Both the position numbers and the translations under genes were made by a program. Positions 1 to 6,906 of a stretch of DNA of 45,710 nt are shown piece by piece (position 1 is the first letter of the stretch; every line of letters begins with the position of its first letter). The notes under the pieces are model-generated. The model saw nothing but the letters and a program-made list of their open reading frames with translations. It was not told the origin of the DNA and ran no database searches. Source of the DNA: Patescibacteria group bacterium (lineage in GTDB: Bacteria; Patescibacteriota; Doudnabacteria; UBA920); NCBI GenBank assembly GCA_023484515.1, contig JAMDAY010000032.1:1-45710 (forward strand), in the 5' to 3' direction.

Positions 1-39
1 CTGTCTTCAAGGGAGATGAGGGCTGTCTTCAAGGGAGAT
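1..39. repeat. Two direct copies of a 17-nt motif at the window edge
   Basis: CTGTCTTCAAGGGAGAT occurs at 1-17 and again at 23-39, a 22-nt period. The array may continue to the left of the window. The core CTTCAAGG / CCTTGAAG recurs as palindromes near 29.03 and 29.11 kb. Function is unknown. Confidence 0.6.
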
Positions 40-77
40 AAAAAATCAAGGCGGAACCAGCAGTGCTGGCCCGCCTT
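40..77 (-). terminator. Intrinsic terminator of the 685-to-136 gene pair
   Basis: Read on the minus strand, a stem (AAGGCGG 71-77 with CCGCCTT 48-54, and an inner CCAGCA/TGCTGG stem at 57-69) is followed by a run of six T at 40-45. This is a standard Rho-independent terminator, placed about 60 nt after the stop of the gene ending at 136. Confidence 0.7.
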
Positions 78-135
78 AGTGTAAGCGACGCATTGCCGCT
101 TTGCTTCTGGCGGCGCACAATGACGCAGGGCATGG

Positions 136-504
136 TTATACGAAAAAATTATGGAGCGACCCGGAAGGCCGGGTGGTTGCCGCAACCGGTTCTTTGGCCG
201 TTGCCGGCTCTTCCCGCACCAATTCCGGCCTATGCTTGCGGGCGATTGCAGCAAGAACGCCCGAGGAGATAAAAAATTCAAATCCCGGCTTCCAGCCTTT
301 GCTGACCAGCTCGGATCGGATTTCCCTTTCCAGATCTTCAGCCCCGCTGTCTTCCGCTATTACGCGGCACAGTGTTTTGCCTTTTTGATCTTCTTGGCCC
401 AAAACCTCCCACCACCAGCCGCGCCAAGGCAATCTTGTGCCGACAGGAAGATCGGTTTTCCATGTATATTTCATCAATTTCGCCCCCTTATACTTCTCCG
501 ACAA
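136..504 (-). CDS. Hypothetical protein, 122 aa
   Basis: The family is not recognised. The protein is soluble-looking, with a Trp-rich segment (WRGWWWEVLGQ) near residues 28-38 and no signal peptide or membrane helix. Its start overlaps the end of the upstream gene (488-685) by 17 nt, which suggests translational coupling. An internal ATG at 474 (before KYTWKTDL) is an alternative start. A terminator follows at 40-77. The base and codon use looks somewhat richer in GC than the mur genes downstream, so the pair may be an acquired cassette, but this is only an impression. Confidence 0.55.
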   Translation of the reverse strand: MSEKYKGAKLMKYTWKTDLPVGTRLPWRGWWWEVLGQEDQKGKTLCRVIAEDSGAEDLEREIRSELVSKGWKPGFEFFISSGVLAAIARKHRPELVREEPATAKEPVAATTRPSGSLHNFFV

Positions 505-685
505 TCTTTTTCAGATTGTTAATCTGCACCCACCGTTCGTATTGCCTCTTGTCCCGCAAGGTTAAGCCTCGCTTTTCCCCGCGATTGAAATTTCTTTGGG
601 TTGTCCGCAAGAACTTTGCCCTGCGTTTGATTGCCTCGTTAACAACCATGCCGCACTCGCAGCCGTCCCATGACCAGCCGCACAT
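488..685 (-). CDS. Small basic Cys-containing hypothetical protein, 65 aa
   Basis: The product begins MCGWSWDGCECG, with three Cys in the first 11 residues, and continues with a Lys/Arg-rich helix-forming segment. It could be a small metal- or nucleic-acid-binding protein, but no family is recognised. The start has a G-rich ribosome site (GGGGG, about 5 nt before ATG). It overlaps the next gene by 17 nt. It lies downstream of a leader that begins at the promoter at 923-951 and contains a terminator at 785-823, so its expression may depend on read-through. Confidence 0.5.
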   Translation of the reverse strand: MCGWSWDGCECGMVVNEAIKRRAKFLRTTQRNFNRGEKRGLTLRDKRQYERWVQINNLKKIVGEV

Positions 686-784
686 ATTTAACCCCCTATA
701 TTACAGGCAGCCGTATTCGCGCTTTCTGCCCGTGTTTTTTTTGCGCTGGCGGAATGCCCCTAAAATACTCAGGGATAAACCGCC

Positions 785-823
785 AAAACAAACAAAAAAC
801 GCCTTCCGCAAAATCCGAAGGCG
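785..823 (-). terminator. Intrinsic terminator inside the leader
   Basis: On the minus strand CGCCTTC (817-823) pairs with GAAGGCG (800-806) across a 10-nt loop. A T-rich tract of about 15 nt (785-799) follows. It lies roughly 100 nt after the predicted start of transcription near 916 and 100 nt before the first gene at 685. It therefore either ends a small RNA or acts as an attenuator. Confidence 0.65.
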
Positions 824-916
824 CCGCTGGCATAATTTCAGGCAATCTTAACTCCGGACTTTGCGTATAAACAAAGCCCGCCACCAGGAATTTAATTGTC
901 GCCTAATTATTTTCAT
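785..916 (-). ncRNA. Candidate small RNA or attenuated leader, about 130 nt
   Basis: This transcript is predicted from three signs: a consensus promoter (923-951), an internal hairpin (CTTTG/CAAAG near 860-877) and an intrinsic terminator (785-823). A GTG-initiated frame of 62 codons (884-696) crosses the terminator and has no convincing ribosome site, so a non-coding leader is preferred. A TrpR-type operator sits 6 bp upstream of the -35 box, so the neighbouring regulator probably controls it. Confidence 0.4.
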
Positions 917-922
917 AACTTA

Positions 923-951
923 ATACTACTCCTCGCCTTTTCCTTTGTCAA
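923..951 (-). promoter_or_regulatory. Consensus promoter for the minus-strand leader
   Basis: TTGACA (946-951), a 17-bp spacer and TAGTAT (923-928), read on the minus strand. It diverges from the TrpR-family gene, and the operator at 957-974 lies immediately upstream of the -35 box. Confidence 0.75.
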
Positions 952-956
952 CTACT

Positions 957-974
957 GTGCTAGCACAATAGCAC
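957..974. promoter_or_regulatory. TrpR-type operator 1
   Basis: GTGCTA, 6 bp, then TAGCAC. The half-sites and spacing match the E. coli trp operator layout (GTACTA, 6 bp, TAGTAC). It sits next to the -35 box of the divergent minus-strand promoter. The TrpR-family gene is 128 bp away. Confidence 0.6.
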
Positions 975-1031
975 ATGTAAATAAGCGTAAAATTTTACCG
1001 AATATCACAAGAGTCCGGTTATCCATAGTTA

Positions 1032-1060
1032 TTGACTTAAAATTATTTGCGTGCTACTTT
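1032..1060 (+). promoter_or_regulatory. Promoter of the TrpR-family gene
   Basis: TTGACT (1032-1037), 17 bp, then TACTTT (1055-1060). The -10 box lies inside operator 2 (1051-1068), as expected for autorepression. The start codon is at 1102. Confidence 0.65.
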
Positions 1061-1068
1061 ACTAGCAC
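1051..1068. promoter_or_regulatory. TrpR-type operator 2, overlapping the -10 box
   Basis: GTGCTA, the spacer CTTTAC, then TAGCAC, again an 18-bp site with a 6-bp spacer. It agrees with the E. coli consensus at most fixed positions, including both CTA/TAG cores. Binding here would block RNA polymerase. Confidence 0.6.
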
Positions 1069-1101
1069 AATAACAAACCTTAACAATTCTACAAATATCA
1101 T

Positions 1102-1389
1102 ATGGAATATTTGCACAAATACGCGGAAGAACTGGAGAGTCTTTTGGCCAAAGTGGCTAAAGACCAAAAACTATTACACGAATTCCTGTTTGACCTGCTT
1201 ACGCCCGAAGAATATAAGGACATTGCCATTAGGTGGCAAATAGTCAAGCAGATCAAACAGGACATACCATTCAGGGATATTGCCAAAAACCTGAAAGTCG
1301 CTACTGCCACGGTTTCTCGCGGGTCCAGGGAACTTATGAGCAAAAAAGGCGGCTTTAACCTGGTTTACGAAAAATTCTACCAAAAATAA
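1102..1389 (+). CDS. TrpR-family (YerC/YecD-type) transcriptional regulator
   Basis: This 95-residue protein has the all-helical TrpR-like fold expected of the YerC/YecD group. The conserved helical core is residues 27-53 and the helix-turn-helix is at about 55-77 (FRDIAKNLKVATATVSRGSR), with the family signature ATVSRGSR. It should bind DNA as a dimer. Known TrpR recognises CTAG-cored half-sites, and three such sites surround this gene (957-974, 1051-1068, 1402-1427), which points to autoregulation and control of the divergent leader. The effector cannot be told from sequence, and no trp genes are present. The ATG at 1102 follows its promoter by about 40 nt. Confidence 0.85.
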   Translation: MEYLHKYAEELESLLAKVAKDQKLLHEFLFDLLTPEEYKDIAIRWQIVKQIKQDIPFRDIAKNLKVATATVSRGSRELMSKKGGFNLVYEKFYQK

Positions 1390-1393
1390 AATA

Positions 1394-1435
1394 TTCCTTT
1401 TGCGCTATTGTGCTAGCACAGTAGCGCAAAAGGAA
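1394..1435. promoter_or_regulatory. 42-bp palindrome holding two overlapping TrpR-type operators
   Basis: A near-perfect inverted repeat centred at 1414.5 with only one mismatched pair. Inside it are two overlapping 18-bp operator-like sites, 1402-1419 (GCGCTA..TAGCAC) and 1410-1427 (GTGCTA..TAGCGC). It lies between the convergent regulator gene and hpf, so as RNA it could also fold as a bidirectional transcription stop. There is no clear U-tract. Confidence 0.6.
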
Positions 1436-1481
1436 ATTGCGAGGTTGTTTTATAAAATTTATTTTTCAGCCTGTCCCTGTT

Positions 1482-1802
1482 TTAAGCCGCGCGCTTTTTT
1501 CTCCGGCGCAGGCTTATTTTTTTGTCTTTCTGCTTGGCCAGCTGTTCCTTAATTTTCGGCAGCGCCAGGTCCAAAGCCTCATAAAAGTCATTCCCCCTGG
1601 CTTCCGCGTAATACTTGGGCGGGTTTATGGAAATTTCCATCCTGAACACCAGCCCGCTCTTGTGTTTTTTGTCTATTTCCGTTTCTATAAACGCCTTGTC
1701 GCCGTCTTTCATAAAGCTGGCCAGCGATTCCAATTTGTCGGCTATATAGTCCTTGTCCGATTGCGTTAGCGATGTATTGGTAGATTTATAATTGATGTTC
1801 AT
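1482..1802 (-). CDS. hpf: Ribosome hibernation-promoting factor, short form (HPF/YfiA family)
   Basis: The 106-residue protein starts MNINYKSTNTSLTQSDKDYI and has the family's beta-alpha-beta-beta-beta-alpha layout. Conserved features are the KLESLASFMKD helix and the YAEARGNDFYEALDLALPKIKEQL segment. A basic tail (RRRKKR) follows. The family binds the 30S decoding and tRNA sites to idle ribosomes in stress. It has only the N-terminal domain, so it is the short form without the dimerisation tail. It is the last gene of the long minus-strand series and meets the TrpR-family gene head on. Confidence 0.9.
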   Translation of the reverse strand: MNINYKSTNTSLTQSDKDYIADKLESLASFMKDGDKAFIETEIDKKHKSGLVFRMEISINPPKYYAEARGNDFYEALDLALPKIKEQLAKQKDKKISLRRRKKRAA

Positions 1803-1845
1803 AGTAGCTTATTTAATGTTTCAAATTTATTATACAGGATAAATA

Positions 1846-2955
1846 TTAATTCTCCAATTTTTCCAGCTCTGCTTTGGAAAATCCCACTAATTCCGGCTCA
1901 TGACAAAGCTTTAATCCTGTTTTTTCAAAAACTTTTCCCCTTACTATAGCGGCAACCCCCAAAATCTCTTCGGCAGATGCCTGGCCGGTTTTGTTTAATA
2001 TTACCAGCGGCTGGCCGGGGTTAATGGCCGCGTTGCCAGTCCGGATGTCTTTAAGCCCGCAAATGTCCAGTAAAAATGCGGCGGGGATTTTTAAGCAACC
2101 ACCAGGTTCATGAAAAACCTTCTTTTTCATGTTTCCCAAAATTTCTTCCCCGAATCTATCTTTGATAATGTTTTCCACGCAGCCATAGGTTTCGGCGTCT
2201 AGCACGATATTCTTAAAGAACGATCCTGCGTTGCCATTTGCCGCTTCTGACGGATAAGGAAATTTTTTGTCCCTAATTTTAATTATTGCCTGCCTGATTT
2301 CGGCAGCCGCAGGCTGCCTGCCTGCAAAAAGTTTTGCCAAATCCCGGTAAGATAAATTAGGCTTATCTGTTTTGGAAAGCTTAAATTTTACTGAAAGAAT
2401 TACGTACCTGCCTTTTTCCCGATTGTTAAAAATGCTGCTGCGATAACCGAACTTGCAGTCTTTATTGGCAATTTTCTTAATCTCCCCCGTTAAAATGTCA
2501 AAAGCCGTGACTTGCTCTATGACCTGGCTGGCTTCCTGGCCGTAAGCGCCCGCGTTTTGGACGGCCACGCCCCCCACGTTTCCGGGGATATGGGAAAGGT
2601 TTTCTACGCCCCACAGGTTTTCGTCAACGGTTTTCTGGACAAATCCATCCCAATATTCCCCTGCCGCTACTTGATAAGTAACGCTTCCGTTGCCATCTGA
2701 AATTATCCCCATTCCTTTAAATTCAATCTTTACCGCCAATCCGCCAAAACCTTTGTCGCTCACCAGTATATTGCTTCCGCCGCCAAACACGAAAATTTGT
2801 TCGCCGCGATCCGCCGCAAACTTTATCGCCTCCTTCAAATCATCCAGACTTTCCGCAACGCAAAACCACTTGGCTTTCCCGCCAATTTTAAAAGTGGTAT
2901 ACGGGGCTAAAGATATGCCGGATTTAATTTCCATGGAAAAATTTATTTTTTCCAA
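1846..2955 (-). CDS. murB: UDP-N-acetylmuramate dehydrogenase MurB
   Basis: MurB reduces UDP-GlcNAc-enolpyruvate to UDP-MurNAc with FAD and NADPH in the cytoplasm. Visible motifs are the FAD-binding loop FGGGSNILVSDKGFGG (about residues 58-73), HIPGNVGGVAVQNAGAYGQE (about 122-141), the catalytic-serine motif GNAGSFFKN (about 240-248) and a C-terminal HEPELVG. Length (369 aa) fits the family. The listed start is a TTG at 2955. An ATG at 2934 gives 362 residues and keeps every motif. The TTG start would overlap the upstream AbrB-like gene by 13 nt. Confidence 0.93.
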   Translation of the reverse strand: MEKINFSMEIKSGISLAPYTTFKIGGKAKWFCVAESLDDLKEAIKFAADRGEQIFVFGGGSNILVSDKGFGGLAVKIEFKGMGIISDGNGSVTYQVAAGEYWDGFVQKTVDENLWGVENLSHIPGNVGGVAVQNAGAYGQEASQVIEQVTAFDILTGEIKKIANKDCKFGYRSSIFNNREKGRYVILSVKFKLSKTDKPNLSYRDLAKLFAGRQPAAAEIRQAIIKIRDKKFPYPSEAANGNAGSFFKNIVLDAETYGCVENIIKDRFGEEILGNMKKKVFHEPGGCLKIPAAFLLDICGLKDIRTGNAAINPGQPLVILNKTGQASAEEILGVAAIVRGKVFEKTGLKLCHEPELVGFSKAELEKLEN

Positions 2956-3116
2956 TCCTTGATTAATATTCCTCCGCGGACCTTGGACACTTTAACCTTT
3001 TGCCTTTCCCGCCATTTCAGGTCCGCAACCATTTCTATGGGTAAAGTCACGGCCATGCTGGTTGAGCCTTGCCTGTAAAGCTTGCGGATATTTTTTTGGT
3101 CATTTTTCCTGTTCAT
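2943..3116 (-). CDS. AbrB/SpoVT (MazE-like) DNA-binding protein, 57 aa
   Basis: A short gene from ATG at 3116 to TAA at 2943. The product has the swapped-hairpin pattern KLYRQGSTSMAVTLPIEMVA, followed by a second strand set ending GGILIKDWKK. This is typical of small SpoVT/AbrB-domain proteins in CPR genomes, which act either as antitoxins or as free transcription factors. No toxin gene is next to it. It overlaps or abuts murB and follows murC in the series. The AT-rich repeats just upstream (3112-3165) could be its own binding sites. Confidence 0.8.
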   Translation of the reverse strand: MNRKNDQKNIRKLYRQGSTSMAVTLPIEMVADLKWRERQKVKVSKVRGGILIKDWKK

Positions 3117-3165
3117 ATTTAAATATGAATTTAAATATAAATTTAAATATATACTTATAACAATA
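3112..3165. repeat. AT-rich iterated palindrome ATTTAAAT(A)
   Basis: ATTTAAAT-type palindromic units recur at roughly 11-12 bp spacing between the murC-type gene and the AbrB-like gene. This may be a regulatory target for the AbrB-like protein or a promoter UP-like element. Confidence 0.45.
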
Positions 3166-4743
3166 TCACAAAGCTTCTTTCAGCTCGTACGCCAAACGGT
3201 TGAAAGAACCTACTGCCATAACCACGATTACGTCTCCCGGCTTGGCTTCTTTTTTCAGGATATCCAGGGCTTCTCGCTTGTCATGGACCAGACGGATGTT
3301 TTGCGTTTTGTAGTTAGTTAATTTACCCGCCCCCGCTGAAGCTTTGGCGGACAGGCCAGATGCCCCGTTTGAGCCGATAAATCGGCTGACTACATCTGCG
3401 GAAGTAATTGTATATTCCGAAGACTTTTCCCTGGCAGGATAAATTTCGGAAATTAGCACTTCGTCAGCCGCGCCAAAACTTTTGGCTAGTTCGGGCAGGA
3501 CCGCCTTTGTCCTGCTAAAAGTATGTGGCTCAAAAACGGCCCAAAGGCGTCCTTGGCGTTCCTTGCCCCTTGTCTCCGGTTCTTTGCCGGGATTGCTTGA
3601 GCCTGGAGCCAAAGTGATAATATCTTTCTCCGCATCTTCCGGAAAATACCGAAGCCGAGCCGCTTCCAAGGTTTCCCTGACGGCCGTGGGATGATGCGCG
3701 TAGTCGTCAATAATGGTAATTCCATTTTTTTCGCCGACAACTTCAAACCTTCTTTTTACGCCTTTGTAAGACAATAAATCCAAAGCAATCTGGTCGCGGC
3801 CGAAACCCAACGTCCTTAGCAAAGCAATGGCAGCCAAGGCGTTATAAACGTTCATTTTGCCCGGCAACTGGGTTTGGTAGTCTTCCGTATGCCCAAGCTG
3901 GGACAAAATGTCCTTGGAATGTTTATTTAAAACGCGAAAGTTTGCGTAACCTTCGGCAAACCCGACTTCTTCCGCCTTAAAATCCGCTTCCTCGCCCATA
4001 CCAAAACTGACTGCGGTAATGTTGGTCTTATGGATTAATTTCGGCAAGCGGGGGTCGTCCGCATTGTAAATAATCAAACCGTCTTCCGGCATGTCGGCTA
4101 TGAGCAGTTCAAATTCCCGTTCCATACTTTCTACGTCCGCAAACACGTCAGGATGGTCAAATTCCAAGTTGGTCAAGACCAGGATATCTGGCTTGTAATA
4201 GGAAAATTTTGGGGCAGGGTCGTCGAACTCGGACTTGTATTCATCCCCTTCAAACACGAAATAGTGCCCGTCGCCCCGGTAAAAATTAGTCTCATAATTC
4301 TGCAAAACCGCGCCAACCATAAAAGAGCTGTCGTCAAGGTTTTTAAACAAATGCCCCAGCAGGCCGGCAGTAGTAGACTTTCCGTGAGTTCCGGCAACCA
4401 CCACGCGCAACCGGTCTTCGGCCAAAACCTTAAGCATCTTGGGGAAAGAACAGTGCGGCAATTTGTGTTCGTAGATGTATTTTACTTCCGGATTATTCAA
4501 GTCTTCCCCGGCCGACAAGACGAACAAATCGGCTCGCGATTCCTTAATATGGCTTTCGTTGTAACCCGGAAAGTAGGGAATTTTTTCCCGGTCCAAAACC
4601 CTTTTCGCCGGATCGTATACTTCTTTGGAGTCGCTGCCGGAAACGGTAAAACCGTAGGTTTTGGCTATGCCAGCAGCCGCGGACATGGCAATGCCGCCAA
4701 TGCCCACAAAGTAAATTTTGTCGGTATTGTTTAAATCTATCAT
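3166..4743 (-). CDS. murC: Mur ligase, MurC position with Mpl-like features
   Basis: An ATP-dependent Mur ligase of 525 residues: Rossmann-type N-terminus (IYFVGIGGIAMSA, 10-22), P-loop AGTHGKSTTA (117-126), EGDEY (165-169), LTNLEFDHPDVF (190-201) and DDYAHHPTAVRETL (346-359). MurC adds L-Ala to UDP-MurNAc, and the cluster with murB and murG supports that role. The EGDEYKSEFDD...LEFDHPDVF stretch, however, resembles Mpl (tripeptide-recycling ligase) more than typical MurC. About 30 extra residues (368-398, Gly/Pro/charged) and a second Ala/Gly/Ser-rich insert near 480 are unusual. The start ATG overlaps the stop of the patatin gene by 4 nt. Confidence 0.8.
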   Translation of the reverse strand: MIDLNNTDKIYFVGIGGIAMSAAAGIAKTYGFTVSGSDSKEVYDPAKRVLDREKIPYFPGYNESHIKESRADLFVLSAGEDLNNPEVKYIYEHKLPHCSFPKMLKVLAEDRLRVVVAGTHGKSTTAGLLGHLFKNLDDSSFMVGAVLQNYETNFYRGDGHYFVFEGDEYKSEFDDPAPKFSYYKPDILVLTNLEFDHPDVFADVESMEREFELLIADMPEDGLIIYNADDPRLPKLIHKTNITAVSFGMGEEADFKAEEVGFAEGYANFRVLNKHSKDILSQLGHTEDYQTQLPGKMNVYNALAAIALLRTLGFGRDQIALDLLSYKGVKRRFEVVGEKNGITIIDDYAHHPTAVRETLEAARLRYFPEDAEKDIITLAPGSSNPGKEPETRGKERQGRLWAVFEPHTFSRTKAVLPELAKSFGAADEVLISEIYPAREKSSEYTITSADVVSRFIGSNGASGLSAKASAGAGKLTNYKTQNIRLVHDKREALDILKKEAKPGDVIVVMAVGSFNRLAYELKEAL

Positions 4744-5714
4744 ATAGTTTTTGCCGCGCTTATTTCGGGAACTTCCGCCGGCACGCCGGCGGCTTTTTGC
4801 CTGATCAACTCCTTAATTTTCGGCGCGTATTCCGCGGCTGTTTGCCTGCCCAATTCATAATACGGCTGGAATTTGGAAAAAATATCTTTTTTGGTTTTCG
4901 GGACATTCGGGGTAATCATTAGATCGCAGGTTAAATCCTGGGCCACGGCCTGCTTGTCCGCCTTTATGGCCAGGTCCATGCTTTTTCCTAAAACCGAAAG
5001 CAGCCCTGGATTATTTTCAAAATCTATATCTTCTTTGGCCCAAAATCCGGAAAACAACGCCCCCATCTCGTCAATAAAAAAAAGTTTTTTAAACAAATTG
5101 TAAAATTTCCGCAGGGTAATTTGCCCTTCCGTAAAAATATGCTTGGTGCCCCTCATATTTATCCCAATGACTATATCCACCGGAAATTTTTTCAGGCTGC
5201 TTATGGGCACCAGGCTTAGCAGGCCGCCGTCCACCAAAGTCCGGCTGCCCCATTTGACCGGCTCAAAAATCCCGGGCAGCGTGCAGGACACGCGCGCCGC
5301 CCGCGCAATATCCCCCATGCACAAGTCTACCTGCTCCCCGCTTTCAATATCCACGGTAACAAAAGACATTAGCGGCCGGACTTCTTCAAAATTTAAGCCG
5401 TTGGTAAATTTCCTTAGTTCGTCTTCCATGGCATCCAAAGAATACAGGCCGCCTTTGCTGGCGCGTTTGCCAATAAGCTTTCTGAACGATTCATTATTCA
5501 GCGTCAAGGCCAGCGCTTTAAATTCTTCCAGCTTGCCGCCGGCGTAAACCGCCGCTATCAGCGAACCGCCGCTGCAAGCGCTAATGTAATCTATAGGGAC
5601 ATCCAGCTCCTTTAGTTTCTCCAAAAAACCAATGTAAAAAGTGCTTCGGTTCCCCGAACCGCTCAAGGCCAACCCTACCGTAGGGCGGTATTTATTTTTT
5701 CGCGCTTCATTCAT
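4740..5714 (-). CDS. Patatin-like phospholipase (RssA/NTE type)
   Basis: A 324-residue patatin-fold acyl hydrolase. The oxyanion loop is LALSGSGNRS (15-24, usually G-G-G-x-R/K). The nucleophile motif is ACSGGS with Ser48 (usually G-x-S-x-G, so the first Gly is Ala here). The Asp of the dyad is in LVDGG (Asp162). The catalytic dyad is therefore intact but the surrounding glycines vary. The enzyme would hydrolyse membrane lipid acyl esters. It is wedged between murG and the murC-type gene with 0-4 nt gaps, so it is co-translated with peptidoglycan enzymes and may act in envelope lipid turnover. Confidence 0.82.
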   Translation of the reverse strand: MNEARKNKYRPTVGLALSGSGNRSTFYIGFLEKLKELDVPIDYISACSGGSLIAAVYAGGKLEEFKALALTLNNESFRKLIGKRASKGGLYSLDAMEDELRKFTNGLNFEEVRPLMSFVTVDIESGEQVDLCMGDIARAARVSCTLPGIFEPVKWGSRTLVDGGLLSLVPISSLKKFPVDIVIGINMRGTKHIFTEGQITLRKFYNLFKKLFFIDEMGALFSGFWAKEDIDFENNPGLLSVLGKSMDLAIKADKQAVAQDLTCDLMITPNVPKTKKDIFSKFQPYYELGRQTAAEYAPKIKELIRQKAAGVPAEVPEISAAKTI

Positions 5715-6815
5715 TTAAGATTGTTTCGCGCTTGCTTCTTTAATGATAATTTCCGCAATTTTCCCGCCGGAATTTTTTGGCATAATCCTGCTAATGTTGG
5801 TTTTAAGGATTTTCTGGGTATTTAAATCAAACAGCAATTTCCTGACCAGCCTGGTCAAAAAATCCGGGGTCATTTTGTCTTGCCCGACAACAATGGCGGC
5901 TTTCTCCCGCCGCAACAGCATGGCGTTTATTTCCTGGTGGCTGCGGGGCATTGGCACCACAATGGCCGCCTTGCCCAAATTTGCCAGTTCCGTAATGGTA
6001 GAAAGGCCGGCGCGGCACAACACCATGTCGGCTGCGGCATAAGCCGCGCCTATATTTGCTATAAAAGCATAGGCATGGTAATGGGGCGCGTCCTGATTAC
6101 CGATATTTTTATTGCTGCCGGTAGCGTGGATAATTTGCACCGATTTGGCAAGAACAGGCAGGCTTTCCTGCATCAGCTTGTTTAAATACAATGCGCCCGT
6201 GCCGCCGCCTAAAACCAGCAATGTGGGGAAATCGGGCTCCAGCTTAAAAAATTTTTGGGCGGCAGGCTTGTCGGCGTCCTTTAAGTTAGCGCGGAACGGA
6301 TTGCCTGTTAATACTATTTTATCAGGTTTTTTCCTGTAAAAAAAGCCCAACGATGCCGAAAAGTCGGTAAGCGAACTTTCAAAGGTCACCGTAATTTTTT
6401 TTGCCGGAAATTGGCATAAAGTATTGGCCAGGCTGGGAAGCAGGTCTTGTTGATGGATTACAACCGGGATTTTTTGCAGCCAGGCCGCCCAAATTACCGG
6501 GACCTGGACAAAGCTGCCGGCGCCAACCACGCAATCTGGCTTAAACTTGCGCAAGATTATCCAAGCCTGGAAAAAACCGGCAATAACAAAAAAGGGGGCA
6601 AATAAATTTTTCAAACTAAAATATCTCCGTAATTTGCCGGCCGCAATATGGACAAACGGCAGTTTGGCCTGCTTGGCCATTTCCTTCTCCGGCCCTTGTT
6701 TTGTGCCGACAAACAGGAACCCTGCCTGGGGATGGATTTTTTTTATTTCTTCGGCAATGGCTAATAGGGGCGCTACCGGTCCTCCGCTGCCGCCGCCGGT
6801 TAGAAGAATTTTCAT
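5715..6815 (-). CDS. murG: MurG-type UDP-GlcNAc transferase (lipid II synthesis)
   Basis: MurG transfers GlcNAc to lipid I at the inner face of the membrane. The N-terminal loop is LLTGGGSGGPVAPLLA, where most bacteria have GGTGGHxxPALA, so the usual His is replaced. Other family features are GAGSFVQVPVIWAA, VIHQQD, a C-terminal LVLGGGTGA, and CRAGLSTITELANLGKAAIVVPMP (donor-binding). The ATG at 6815 puts the glycine loop at the usual place. A GTG at 6830 would add five residues. It is followed directly by the patatin gene. Confidence 0.88.
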   Translation of the reverse strand: MKILLTGGGSGGPVAPLLAIAEEIKKIHPQAGFLFVGTKQGPEKEMAKQAKLPFVHIAAGKLRRYFSLKNLFAPFFVIAGFFQAWIILRKFKPDCVVGAGSFVQVPVIWAAWLQKIPVVIHQQDLLPSLANTLCQFPAKKITVTFESSLTDFSASLGFFYRKKPDKIVLTGNPFRANLKDADKPAAQKFFKLEPDFPTLLVLGGGTGALYLNKLMQESLPVLAKSVQIIHATGSNKNIGNQDAPHYHAYAFIANIGAAYAAADMVLCRAGLSTITELANLGKAAIVVPMPRSHQEINAMLLRREKAAIVVGQDKMTPDFLTRLVRKLLFDLNTQKILKTNISRIMPKNSGGKIAEIIIKEASAKQS

Positions 6816-6906
6816 ATTGTATTTTATCACTGATCTTAAAGCGGATCTTTTACGCAGATCTGCCGCTGATTAGATAACCAATGTGCGTCATCTCTGCCTC
6901 TTCTGA

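Noticed and set aside
1-39. End of a CRISPR array
   Set aside because: Only two 17-nt copies with 5-nt spacing. The period is too short for spacers.
696-884. 62-codon minus-strand frame upstream of the 685 gene
   Set aside because: GTG start with weak ribosome site, and the frame crosses an intrinsic terminator. Kept instead as a leader or small RNA.
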